Below the pieces are notes generated by a model. That model searched no databases. It saw only the letters and a program-made list of their open reading frames with translations, and was not told the origin of the DNA. 64,000 bases of DNA from Microglena sp. YARC. Lineage: Eukaryota > Chlorophyta > Chlorophyceae > Chlamydomonadales > Chlamydomonadaceae. The first letter of the stretch is position 1. Each line of letters starts with the position of its first letter. This document shows positions 36,931 through 46,462 of this stretch, piece after piece. Location: NCBI GenBank assembly GCA_022414725.1, contig CM039464.1, forward strand, positions 30,816,261 through 30,880,260, written 5' to 3'. The translations under genes were made by a program, and so were the position numbers.

Positions 36931-37119
36931 TATCAGCATGAATAGCGGTGCTCTCGCTTGTTTTATGTCTTGGTGACTCCTTGTGTACTCCCTTAGAACT
37001 ATCGGTCCTGACAGTACTATGTCAGCTTCCTGTTGACTGCGTCATCGGTTCTTCTGACACGCGCTGTCTAGCCTGTACCCTGATCAGGTTCCAGGCTACC
37101 GCCGTTATCCAAGCTGATA
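36931..37119 (+). repeat. 3' LTR with internal deletion
   Basis: 189 bp, same termini as the 5' LTR; the first 173 bp appear identical, then ~109 bp are missing before GTTATCCAAGCTGATA. Near-identity of the rest indicates recent insertion. Confidence 0.8.
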
Positions 37120-37124
37120 TGGGG

Positions 37125-37590
37125 TTGGGAGGGTTTGAAGGGGGGATAAGAAGGAGGGGAGGGGGGGGAAAGAGGGGAAGGAGGGGAACAAGGTGGGGGG
37201 GCGAGGGGGGGAGGTATGAGGGGAGGTATGAGAAGGAGAAGAGGGGTTATAGGGGAGGAGGGGCGTTGACGGTGAGGAGGTTGTGAATGGATCCGAGGAA
37301 AAGAAATAGTGACCCACTAAGGCGATGGGAAGAGGGAAGGAAAGGAAAAGGAGGGAAATGGGAGGAAGAGGGTGGGAGATAGGAAGGGGGAAGGGATTGA
37401 AGAAGGGGAGGGGGAGGATGGGGATGCAAGAGGAGGAAGGGGGGGGAGAAGGGTTGAGCAGAGGGGAGAAGTTGGGATGGTGTTTTCTTTTCTGCAGCTG
37501 ATGAATAACATGCACGTGTGCACATTTGCATGTTTGTGAGATTCTGGTGCTTTCTGCTGATTCTGATGGTTGTGTGATTCTGGTGTTTAC
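37125..37590. repeat. Purine-rich low-complexity tract and short repeats
   Basis: Continuation of the G/A tract of 32810-32976 up to about 37490, then unique sequence with a CATTACATTACATTACAT microsatellite at about 37592. Pro/Ser-rich frames on the minus strand are artefacts. Confidence 0.7.
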
Positions 37591-37602
37591 ATTACATTAC
37601 AT

Positions 37603-38150
37603 TACATGTTAAAGTCTACTTGACACCGCGAGGGTGTATGAGACTCTGTGCTTTAAACAAAAAGAAAAAGCACCCACAAAGCAAAAAACCCCATTACATC
37701 AGGGGTGTGTCGAGGACAAACAAACCAAACTCCCAACCACCGTTTTGGTGGCGTAGGTATTAAACCCCTTAGAGCAGGACCCAGATCTCAACCACTTACA
37801 GTGGCGGAGGTAAGAAGCTAACAAATGAGAAGTCTCAAGAACAAAAAAAAGGGATAATAAATTACGGTGCCACTAAGCAGTCCAGGGCTTCCTGTCTTGC
37901 TCTTCTACAAGTAGAAAGATAGTCGGCTAGGTTGCTCCAAAAAGACTTAGTGCCATTTCCATTCATAAAGGTTCTGAATGTGGAATCGCAGAATTCCACA
38001 TTCCATACGGTTAAGTCGGTATCCTCATGGACATGCCTATAAATATCTGTAAACAGATTCTGGTAGCGGAGGCGAATATCATTATAAAAAGGGCACTCAA
38101 ACATATGCATTTCATCCTCAGTTTTTTGGAACCCACACATTTGACAGTGT
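37603..38150 (-). mobile_element. 5'-truncated LINE 3' end (family A), copy 2
   Basis: On the minus strand the frame 38200-37862 contains CQMCGFQKTEDEMHMFECPF then YNDIRLRYQNLF, the C-x2-C-x9-H-x4-C finger at the C-terminus of many APE-type LINE polymerases, then stops and a ~250-bp 3' untranslated part shared with 11434-11996. The reverse transcriptase is missing. It is a different family from the Dualen-like LINE. Confidence 0.75.
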
Positions 38151-38349
38151 TTGTGGTATTTGTGGTGTTTCCTGTCGATTCTGGTGGTTATGTGATTCAC
38201 CTGATTGTGGTGTATGTGGTGTTTTATTCTGATTCTGTTGGTTATGTGATTCTGGTGTTTAAACTATGTACATTCCACACACACATGTATGCTGAAACTT
38301 AAAACATTCAAGTACAGGCCAAGTTTTAAGCTATCATATTTGATATGGC

Positions 38350-38497
38350 GGGCCTACTTGGTGCCTACTAGTAGTAGTCCCGTTGTCCCGCACGTGAGAT
38401 ACCAACCCACGACCAAACGAACATTTACCACTACCCCTGTTGACCACGGCAGACAAGCTCCCTGCCATGGTCGTTAGAGGCGGAATCAAGGAGGCGG
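38350..38497. repeat. Dispersed repeat B, copy 2
   Basis: See 32325-32470. Downstream, GGTGGTACTTGGCAGTACATCG (38556) also recurs near 26574, so the family may extend further to the right. Confidence 0.65.
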
Positions 38498-38599
38498 ATC
38501 TATAGAGCAGTGGAGTCGAGGGCCGCCTAGGTACATTAAAAGACCAGGACTCTAAGGTGGTACTTGGCAGTACATCGACGAGCTGGAAAAAACATGAAA

Positions 38600-39540
38600 A
38601 TATCGACGTTGGTCGCGCAAACAAACGGACAACGGGGTGACCCCCCGGGTGACCCCGGGGGGGGAGGGCTCCGCCAAAAACATGAAACAGTCGACACGTG
38701 CATGGCCGCAGAAATTATAGTTGGGTGGTGGGTAGGACGAATTGTGGCTCTTGGATGGGTGGATGCCTCGAAACGGGCGATGAATGACGTAGTCTAGGAT
38801 GGGGCTCGGGGGCAGGGGATTTCTTCTACCCGTTCCTGGGTTGCCCCCCCCCACCCACCCACCCACCGACCCCCCCCACCCCACCCCCACCCCCACCCAC
38901 CCCGGTCTCGCCATCAGTTTTTTTTTTGCTCCTGCCACGATCGCACATGCCCTATATATATCCCTGGGCTTAGAGGGTAGGGCTTGGATGACGATCAGCG
39001 TAGTCGATTTTTTTCTTTCTTTCGAGATTCGGAAATAGCTTCGCAGCTATTGGTGGTAGAAACAGAGGGCCGGGACACGAGGCAGGAGACCGGGCAACCG
39101 ACTTCTAAAGACGCGGTGTGAAGCTGAATTACAGAGAGGGGACGAGCATATTTAAACTCATCATAAAGATACGAAATACGTCAGCATGACTGAAAGACAC
39201 TCGACGACAACTCTAGTTTTAATCTTGCCAATACTTAAGGCGTGTACGGTACTTTTGCAGTTTCACTTTAATTCACAAAAAACGGCACATTCTACACTAC
39301 GGTACGTAACAATTATAAGACTTCCTTACAGCAGACAGATTCTCACGAGAGCACATCTAAGCATCGCAATTCAAGAAAAGGAGCTCTTCAAGGAGGTTTG
39401 TGTTTTGGGGTCAAAAGCTACAATTCTCGGGTAGCATTTTTCAACATTTCAAATTTGTACCATACATACATGTGTGCGTTTGCAAGATTGGGAGCAGAAT
39501 TGTTCTCTAAAAATCGAGGCGAAAACATATAATGATATAA
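38600..39540. other. Unassigned region
   Basis: Poly-C/poly-T interrupted sequence. A CTATATATATCC TATA-like element stands at about 38951, followed by a T run at about 39008 and a small hairpin AATAGCTTCGCAGCTATT (about 39036-39053). A small RNA gene is possible but no known RNA could be recognised. Confidence 0.25.
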
Positions 39541-39835
39541 GTAGGGCTGTCAATAACGCACGGTATTTTCAATAACCGTACAATATATCGTGATATACCG
39601 TACGGTGTCGATACCGTACGATATTTGTATACCCTTTTTGGGGAAAATCAGTATAAGACCAAGGGGATATAACAGGAAATACCGTTTACACGTCCATACA
39701 CTTAAAATCAAGTCAAATGAACCAATATTGAGGGAGATAGAAAAACACGGTAATATCGTGGTCTATGACCGTACGATATATCGTGATATATCGTACGGTA
39801 TAAGGCGGTATATTAAATTCCCTGGCCCAGACTCA
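39541..39835. mobile_element. Palindrome-rich MITE-like element, copy 1
   Basis: Starts TAGGGCTGTCAA, a common hAT-type end, and contains two 30-bp palindromes around ATATATCGTGATATA flanked by CCGTACG/CGTACGG (near 39580 and 39768). The stretch with AATATTGAGGGAGATAGA recurs degenerately at 47620-47760. The right end is not a clear inverse of the left end. Confidence 0.45.
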
Positions 39836-39944
39836 GGTGCTCCTGACGAGAATCGAGCCGCCGACCTGCCGAGTGTAAGATATTTTCGTAGACCACAGGA
39901 TATGGTTAAACACTATATATCGTACGCTAGACGGTAAAATAAAT

Positions 39945-40215
39945 GCCCAGTCTGGAGGGCGGTATGGATAAGTGGCCATTGTAATCTTTCTTTCTTTCTT
40001 TCTATGGTCCATACCCGGTCATTAAGGCTTCGGTGACCTAAATTCGAGCCCCGCTGCCGGAAAACGGCGGGTGGTTTCTCGAGTCTGACTTTAGGACGGT
40101 GTTGTTTCACTGCTAGGACATGAGCCCCTTGTAATCTTAAATACCGGGCTGTATAAAGCTCGACAGCCGTAGATATAAGCATCACAATCGACGAATGATT
40201 CCTTCGGCACTTGGC
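39945..40215 (+). mobile_element. Possible tRNA-derived SINE
   Basis: A box B-like AAATTCGAGCCCC near 40040 follows GGTCATTAAGGCTTCGGTGACC, which can form a stem, then a ~120-bp body ending near TATAAAGCTCGACAGCCGTAG. Box A is unconvincing. Only this copy is in the window. Confidence 0.3.
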
Positions 40216-40289
40216 TATAATTAGCACACGGAGTCACGGACCCCTGAGCTTGCCACCCACGCACGGGCCTGGAGGGTGGGGTTGCCAAT

Positions 40290-40475
40290 GGCATGGGGGG
40301 GGGGGGGGGGGGGGGGGCTCTGCGTGTGCCATGTAACCCCTGAGGGGGCTCACGAGGGCTTTGAACCAGGCTTTGGCATGTCCAGCCTGGCCATGCTGGC
40401 TCGGCCTGGCTGCCTAGCATGGCCATGCTGGCTCGGCCTGGCTGCCTAGCTGGCTCGGCCTGGCTGGCTGCTGGC
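40290..40475. repeat. Poly-G tract and GGCCATGCTGGCTCGGCCTGG tandem units
   Basis: A G run at about 40297-40317, then three units of GCCATGCTGGCTCGGCCTG plus GCTGCCTAGC between 40388 and 40470. Confidence 0.7.
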
Positions 40476-41424
40476 TGTTCGATGTTCGCACACTACAGGC
40501 GACTACAGTTGAGGGGATGAGGGGCCCCGACGGGCCCTGATGTTCGCGAGCCCCCGGATTCCCGTAACCAACTGACCTACACCAGCAGCTGACACCAGAC
40601 TAGAGGGATCTACAACTTCGAACTCGAACTTGAATTTGGTTCCTGACTATCCTGGCTTCAGCGTTATGAATTCTCTCCGTCCTCAGCAGTGACTTAAAAT
40701 AAACCTTCAAAGCACTCTGCATAAGCAACCGATCTACACATTGTTGTTTTAGCGGCCTTCGCCGACTTGACAAGGAAATATCCATATCAACTAATTATCG
40801 CATACGGCCGCTTCGTGTCTTCGACTTTCCCAACACTCGTCCCTTCTCCTCATTGATTCTTTGGAACTCGTCACTCTTTATTGCTGCGCAAACCTCAACT
40901 CTTGCCTCGTTGCTTTCAAGTGGTGTTATTCTTGCGCTGGATCATTGCTCTCGAGTTGCAATCTTGGAAGTACTAGCTACTGGTGCTTGTTGACGCGAAT
41001 CACCTCGTCTTTGCTGGAAGGTAGGACGTGTACGCAGCAAAGCTACCGAAGTGGGTGAGGATTAAGGCCCTTTCAAAATTCCTGGGACCTGGTGTAAGCA
41101 TTGTGGGTGGGTATGCAGTGCAATGTGGGTGGGTGGGTATGCAGTGCAGTGTGGGTGACGACCATCCATAGGGGTGGGGGTGGGGTGGGGTGGGGGGGTC
41201 CTTGAGATTTGGCATTTACAAACACACTGGCCTTGGCAAGCACCATGTGGAATCAACGAGAGCCTGTTCAGGACGTGGTCGGGCGTTTTTCAACCTTGAG
41301 CTAGGGCGACACTGTAAAGAGAGAAAACAAGCATCGCATGTGTGAAAGCACCACTTTTACAATTTGAGTTGCAGGGAACCTATATAAGGTAACCCATGCA
41401 CGCTATGAAGTGAAGGATGTCAGG

Positions 41425-41895
41425 GTTTTTCTTTTCGGCTTTTCATAGCAGCTTCTAGGCAGCTTCCTGAGCCGACCACTGGGCTGCACCTATCTATTTA
41501 AGCAGTTCTGGAAAGCTGATTATGGCAGCTTTAAGGTGCTCAGGGTTGCGCCAAGTTTGGCTGAATAGCCAGGCAGGGGAGCTACCTAGAAGCTGCTGCT
41601 CGTAGCTGAAAATACAACTTTGAAGAACACCCACCTTGCATTTCTTGGGCCATGGGTTTTTCAGGTCTTCCCAGGGCCTAAAATCATAGCTTTTCTTTTC
41701 AGCCACAAGTGGCAGCTTCTAGGGAGCTCCTCTGACTGACTGCCTAACTTGGAGCAACCCGTAAAGCTACCATACTCAGCTTTCCAGAGCTGCTTAAATA
41801 GTTTGGTGCAGCCCTAACGCAACCTGGTGCACATTGAAGCTGACACAATCAGCTGTACAGAACTGCTGAAATAGTTTGGTGTAGTCCAGTAGCAC
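41425..41895. mobile_element. Inverted-repeat (MITE-like) member of dispersed family R
   Basis: 41479-41524 (GGGCTGCACC, ATTTAAGCAG, TCTGGAAAGCTGA) is the reverse complement of 41769-41814, giving ~45-bp terminal inverted repeats around ~245 bp. Inside are TTTTCAGCCAC and GCAGCTTCTAGG blocks. A third diverged arm follows at 41836-41890. Related sequences with CTTTTCAGCTAC, CAGCAGCTTCTAGGCAGCTCC and CACTGGGCCCAACC occur at 48570-48770 and 51795-51895. Confidence 0.55.
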
Positions 41896-41978
41896 CCCAC
41901 ACTGCCTACCCACCCTGTGCCAAGCACACACACACACGCAGGACACCGGCCCAAGCACTGCCAAAAAAAAGCCAGGCG

Positions 41979-42513
41979 GCTTGGCTTCAGCCACAAGAAC
42001 CCAGGATCAGAACAATAGACCTTTGTCTTCTGGCACCCCTGGGCTGCTGGCTAACCTCCATACCCAACCCCCCTCTGTGCCCAGCACGCACACACTGGAC
42101 AGCGGCCCAACCACTGCCCAACAAACGCCAGACGGCTTGGCTTCAGCCACAAGAACCCAGGATCAGATCAATGAACCTTTGTCTTCTGGCACCCCTGGGC
42201 TGCTGGCTAACCTCCATAACCACCCCACACTGCCTACCCACCCTCTGCCTTCACACACTCACACAGGACAGCGGCCCAAGCACTGCCCAACTAGCGCCAG
42301 ACGTCTTGGCATCAGCCACAAGAACCCCAGAGCTGAACAATGGAAGAAGGACCCTCCACAACTGGTACCTCTGAGCTGCTGGCTAACCTCCATCACCACC
42401 CCACACTGCCTACCCACCCTCTGCCTTCACACACACACAGGACAGCGGCCCAAGCACTGCCCAACTAGCGCCAGGCGTCTTGGCGTCAGCCACAAGAACC
42501 CCACAGCTGATCA
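41979..42513 (+). repeat. Tandem copies of the 5' edge of the SAP-gene exon
   Basis: Units of 156-175 bp start at 41979, 42135, 42303 and 42478: TTGGCTTCAGCCACAAGAAC, a GAC/GGACCCTCC segment, GGGCTGCTGGCTAACCTCC, CACACAGGACAGCGGCCCAA. The fourth unit runs into the open exon at 42514-42832. The earlier units carry the same GCTGCTGGCTAACCTCC but then diverge into CACACA-rich sequence. Confidence 0.75.
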
Positions 42514-45467
42514 ATGGAAGAAGGACCCTCCTCAAGTGGTGCTTCCGGGCTGCTGGCCAACCTCCCCAGTAAGGGTGTCTTTGTGCAGCACAACACGACG
42601 GCAAAGGGGCGGATGGCCTCCTATGTGTGTACTCACGACACCCAAGCCCCGAAGGACCAGGTCATCGCGACTGACCAATCCACGGCAGCACTGATTCGTG
42701 TACTGCAAAAGAAGGACGCCGCCAGGGTGGAGACGGCCAAGGGCAAGCGGCCAGCTGGGGCTGACGCAGAGGCTGGAGGCGCGAAGAAGAAGATGGCTAT
42801 AGCACCAAAGTTGACATCGGCCCTCAATGCAGGTTAGTGGTGTGGCTATCCGGTTTGCTTTGGTTTGGTTTGGTCTCTTCTGTTCTGCGCATCCACGCTC
42901 AATGCAGGTTGGTGGTGTGGCAATCTGCTTTGGTTCGGTCTGGTTTGGTCTGTTCTGTAATGTGCATTCAAGCTCAGTGCAGGTTAGTTGCGTGGCAATC
43001 CGCTTTGCTTTGGTCTGGTTTGGTCTGTTCTGGTCTATGCATCCACACTCAATGCAGGTTGGTGGTGTCACAATCCAGTTTGGTCTGGTTTGGCCTGGTT
43101 TTGTTTTGTTTCTTCTGTGTTGATCTGTTCCGTTCTTTGCATCCACACTCAATGCAGGTTAGTGGTCTCACAATCCGCTTTGCTTTGCTTTGGTTTGGTT
43201 TGGTCTGGCCTGGTTTGGTTTGATTTGGCCTTTTTTTAGTGTATCTTCTGACAGTCTCTGAAGTGATCATCTGACTGTTCCTAACGTGTTCTGCCTTTCC
43301 CACCCTGCCCACCCTGCATGACCTGGACAAGTCTTTAAACTGTATAATCCGCTTAGTGCAATCCCTGGTTTCCGTGGGTATCGCAAGGGGGACATTGGAA
43401 TTGGAAGACGGTGAGCATCCCAGAGTTGGCTGAAAAAGCTGACTGTCTCTGAGTAACAATTCAAAACCTGACTGTCTCTGAGTAACGATGCAAAACCTGA
43501 CTGTCTCTGAGTAACGATTCAAAACCTGACTGTCTCTGAGTAACGATGCAAAACCTGACTGTCTCTGAGTAACAATTCAAAACCTAACTGTCTCTGAGTA
43601 ACGATTCAAAACCTGGCTGTCTCTGAGTAACGATTCAAACCCCAACTGCCTCTGAAGTATGTCTTTTGACTGTCTCTGAAGTTAATCAATTTACTGTATC
43701 ACCCGACTGTTCCTCAAGTGTTTTGCCTTCCCCACCCTCACTGTGTTTTGCCTTCCCCACCCTCACTGTGTTTTGCCTTCCCCACCCTCACTGTGTTCTG
43801 CCTTCCCCACCCTCACTGTGTTCTGCCTTCCCCACCCTCACTGTGTTTTGCCTTCCCCACCCTCACTGTGTTTTGCCTTCCCCACCCTCACTGTGTTTTG
43901 CCTTCCCCACCCTCACTGTGTTTTTGCCTTCCCACCCTCACTGTGTTCTGCCTTCCCACCCTCACTGTGTTTTTGCCTTCCCCACCCTCACTGTGTTCTG
44001 CCTTCCCCACCCTCACTGTGTTCTGCCTCCCCCACCCTCACTGTGTTCTTCCTTCCCCACCCTCACTGTGTTCTGCCTTCCCCACCCTCACTGTGTTTTG
44101 CCTTCCCCACCCTCACTGTGTTTTGCCTTCCCCACCCTCACTGTGTTTTGCCTTCCCCACCCTCACTGTGTTCTGCCTTCCCCACCCTCACTGTGTTTTG
44201 CCTTCCCCACCCTCACTGTGTTCTGCCTTCCCCACCCTCACTGTGTTCTGCCTTCCCCACCCTCACTGTGTTCTGCCTTCCCCACCCTCACTGTGTTCTG
44301 CCTTCCCCACCCTCACTGTGTTTTGCCTTCCCCACCCTCACTGTGTTTTGCCTTTCCCACCCTCACTGTGTTTTTTCCGACGACGTGTCACCACTGTGTC
44401 GTCATTCCGTCGTTGCATGGCGACGCTTGAGTTTGGCGCTGCCCCCCCCGGGCTCTGCGCTTTGCCCTCCGCCATGCGCTCCGTCATGCGATAGCTACGC
44501 AGCAATCCTGAAATCAGGCTTGTGTAGCCCAAGTAGCTACTCAACCTGGCCTGCAGAAATCTGAAATAAAGAACACTGTCCAAACTGCAGGAGCTTCTGC
44601 ACCTGCCTCAGTGAGAGCTGCTAGTCTCTGTTAAGGCCAGGTTCAAGAGCACTCTCACTTAAGTAAATCCCTTCACCAACTCTGGAGCGTATCACCTGAC
44701 ATGTCCTAAAGTGACAAGCCTTTCCCACCCTGCAGGAGCTACTACACCTGCATTAGGGAGAGCTGCTAGTCTCTCTGCCAAGGCCAGGTTCAAATGCACT
44801 CTCTCAGGAGCAAAACCCTTTACACAATCTGAAGTGTATTACCTGACATGTCCTTAAGTGACAAGCCTTCCCCACCCCGACCTCCTGCCCCTCCCTGAGG
44901 TAGAGCTGCTAGTATCTGTCAAGGCAAGGTTCAAAAGCACTCTCTCTAAAGCGAATCCCTTTACCGAATCTGAAGCAGGGTACTTCCATTGACCAAATTG
45001 GCCAGCGCTTTAGCGCACTTGAAAAACAAAAAACTGCGCTTTGTAGTGCAAAAAGCGCACAAATTGCTTCTGGTGCCCACACTACAGGGGGGTGCAAAAA
45101 ACTGCGCGAAATGCGCAGTGGGGCTCAAAAAGGCAGCGCGCCAGCGCGCAAAAGCGCGCGCTTGGAATTACCCTGCGCCTGACATGTTTTATAGGGACAA
45201 GCCTTTCCCACCCTGCAGAAATCTGAATAAAAAAACACTGCTCACCCTGCAGGAGCTTCTGCACCTGCCTCTGGAAGTGGAGCTAATGCCTCTTCCAAGG
45301 CCAAGTTTGAGATGATGAGTCAGGATCAGCTGAAAAAGATGACGAACAAGGAGCTCCAGGAGCTTTGCAAGTCTCGGGGGATGGTCGGCAGTGGCAAGAA
45401 GGAGGAGCTCTTGCGAAGGCTGCTGGACCACCAGCGTAAAATCAAGAGAGCCAGCCAGCCTAGCTAA
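42514..45467 (+). CDS. Small SAP-domain protein, two visible exons
   Basis: Exon 42514-42832 (ATG start tentative) ends AATGCAG|GTTAGT in phase 1; exon 45253-45467 begins after CACCCTGCAG and ends TAA. They join in phase to 178 codons. The first part has a lysine-rich GAKKKMAIAPK tail. The second is a SAP domain: KFEMMSQDQLKKMTNKELQE, LCKSRGMVGSGKKEELLRRL, LDHQRKIKRAS, with the helix-turn-helix glycine and leucines in place. SAP domains bind AT-rich DNA, so a chromatin or RNA-processing role is likely, but no second domain identifies the protein. Upstream exons may exist, since the sequence 5' of the ATG is a tandem array. The 2420-bp intron is wholly made of tandem repeats. Confidence 0.7.
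42821..43220 (+). repeat. Five tandem copies of the exon end with splice donor
   Basis: CTCAATGCAGGTTAGTGG and variants lie at 42823, 42897, 42972, 43047 and 43148, about 75 bp apart. Each copy repeats the last coding bases plus the GTTAGT/GTTGGT donor. Between them is a CTTTGGTTTGGTCTGGTTTG stretch. Only the first is preceded by open reading frame. Confidence 0.85.
43430..43650 (+). repeat. 29-bp tandem repeat in the SAP-gene intron
   Basis: Seven or eight units CTGACTGTCTCTGAGTAACG plus ATTCAAAAC, spaced exactly 29 bp (e.g. 43501, 43530, 43559). Confidence 0.9.
43720..44370 (+). repeat. 25-bp tandem repeat in the SAP-gene intron
   Basis: About 25 units of CCTTCCCCACCCTCACTGTG plus TTTTG, spaced 25 bp. 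They are pyrimidine-rich and similar to the polypyrimidine tract before the true acceptor (CCTTTCCCACCCTGCAG). The stop-free frames on the plus strand are artefacts of a unit read in three frames over multiples of 75 bp. Confidence 0.9.
44550..45252 (+). repeat. Decayed tandem copies of the SAP-exon acceptor and start
   Basis: CTGCAG followed by GAGCTTCTGCACCTGCCT-like sequence and AAGGCCAGGTTC occurs at about 44590, 44735 and 44880, before the functional acceptor at 45252. CTGCAGAAATCTGAATAAA-like segments are also duplicated (44558, 45212). Confidence 0.8.
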
Positions 45468-45537
45468 AGGTCCACTAGATTTACTCACACCCTGTCAGCA
45501 GAACATACTAAACCAATGTACTTCATCGCTGAGTATG

Positions 45538-46020
45538 CTCGGGGGATGATCGGCAGTGGCAAGAAGAAGGAGCTTCTGCGAAGGCTGCTGGACCACCAGC
45601 GTAAAATCAAGAGAGCCAGCCAGCCAGCCTAGCTAAAAGTCCACTAGATCCACTCACTGCTAGTGGTGTATGGATGTTGCGAGGGCGGAGCGAGTCAGGA
45701 GGGCTGATAGGAAGTGGCAAGAAGCGTGAGCTCATTCGAAGGCATCTTGACCACCAGCTCAAAATGTGTATGCATGTGTGTATGTTACAGTCCAGGGGTA
45801 GGCCAAAGAGGCTCAAGGGACTTGCCCAACCTTGATAGGAAGGGCTTAAGAAGAAAAAGAACTGATGAACTGAACAAAATGAACTGCACAAAATCAGAAT
45901 AGCGTCCTAAGCTACCTGACTGTCCATTATATCCACTCACTGCTAGTGGTGTATGTTAGTTGTAAGAGCTAAGCAAGTCACGAGGGACTTGTAGACCACC
46001 AGCAAAAAATAAAGAGGCCC
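45538..46020 (+). repeat. Three tandem copies of the SAP-exon coding tail
   Basis: GGCAGTGGCAAGAAG ... CTGCTGGACCACCAGCG ... TAGCTAAA recurs at 45550-45640, then more diverged at 45710-45765 (GGAAGTGGCAAGAAGCGTGA, CTTGACCACCAGC) and 45978-46015 (TAGACCACCAGC, AAATAAAGAGG). All lie after the real stop at 45467, each with the neighbouring GTCCACTAGATCCACTCACTG trailer. Confidence 0.8.
45768..45822 (+). repeat. GTTACAGTCC dispersed module, copy 2
   Basis: Carries ATGTTACAGTCCAGGGGTAG, GCCAAAGAGGCT and AAGGGACTTGCCC, embedded in the third SAP-tail copy. Confidence 0.5.
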
Positions 46021-46365
46021 GTTGTGGGCGTGTGTTGTTTCAGCACTGGCCTGCATATGGCATTGTAAAATAGGGTGGAGTATTTGGGGATCCACTACGG
46101 TATTACGGAGGCTCACAGAAGAGCAGTGCCAAGTTAAATGACTAGTGCACCTGTCTAATCCCCTCAGTCTAGGACTGCCGGTAGTGCAGGGAGACCACCC
46201 TTTGAGGCGAAAATCATTTTTGCAAAAATAAATGCGATAACATTCTGTTCTCAGGATTGTGGAGATATAGTTGTTGTATGGATTACCCCCGTAGTACTGC
46301 GCACTGGCATAACGTGGCCAACGGTGCTTGCATCGGCGGTGAACCTTTTCAATGTGGTGGTCCTA

Positions 46366-46462
46366 CGGTGACTATAGCTAGCTCCGGCTTACACTATGGT
46401 GTCCTTAACTTCACGTCCTGTGAGTAACTGTATTACACGGATGTAACAATTTCAATTTCAAT
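46366..46462 (+). mobile_element. 5'-truncated 3' end of the Dualen-like LINE, copy 3
   Basis: GGTGACTATAGCTAGCTCCGG, GGTGTCCTTAACTTCACG, TATTACACGGATGTAAC and CAATTTCAATTTCAAT, then flanking DNA. Confidence 0.75.

Larger units (their letters stand above)
32982..37119 (+). mobile_element. Ty1/copia-type LTR retrotransposon (decayed)
   Basis: 4138 bp bounded by direct repeats 32982-33279 and 36931-37119 and by a 5-bp target duplication TGGGG (32977-32981 and 37120-37124). The repeats begin TATCAGC and end GCTGATA, a 7-bp terminal inverted repeat without the usual TG...CA. Directly after the 5' repeat stands GGTTATACGGCCC, close to the half-tRNA(iMet) primer site of Drosophila copia. Integrase motifs at 34669-34857 place it in Ty1/copia. 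No complete gag or polymerase frame remains. Confidence 0.85.

Noticed and set aside
43720..44370. Possible CRISPR array (25-bp direct repeats)
   Set aside because: There are no unique spacers between repeats, and the locus is in a eukaryotic intron.
43666..44564. Three overlapping ~260-codon frames with repeated PSLCFAFPTLTVF
   Set aside because: 25-bp units read in three frames over 75 bp; they are intronic polypyrimidine repeats.
46085..46215. Possible 5S rRNA-like segment (AAGTTAAAT, CTAGGACTGCCGG)
   Set aside because: Box A and box C spacing and the terminal helix of 5S rRNA are not present.
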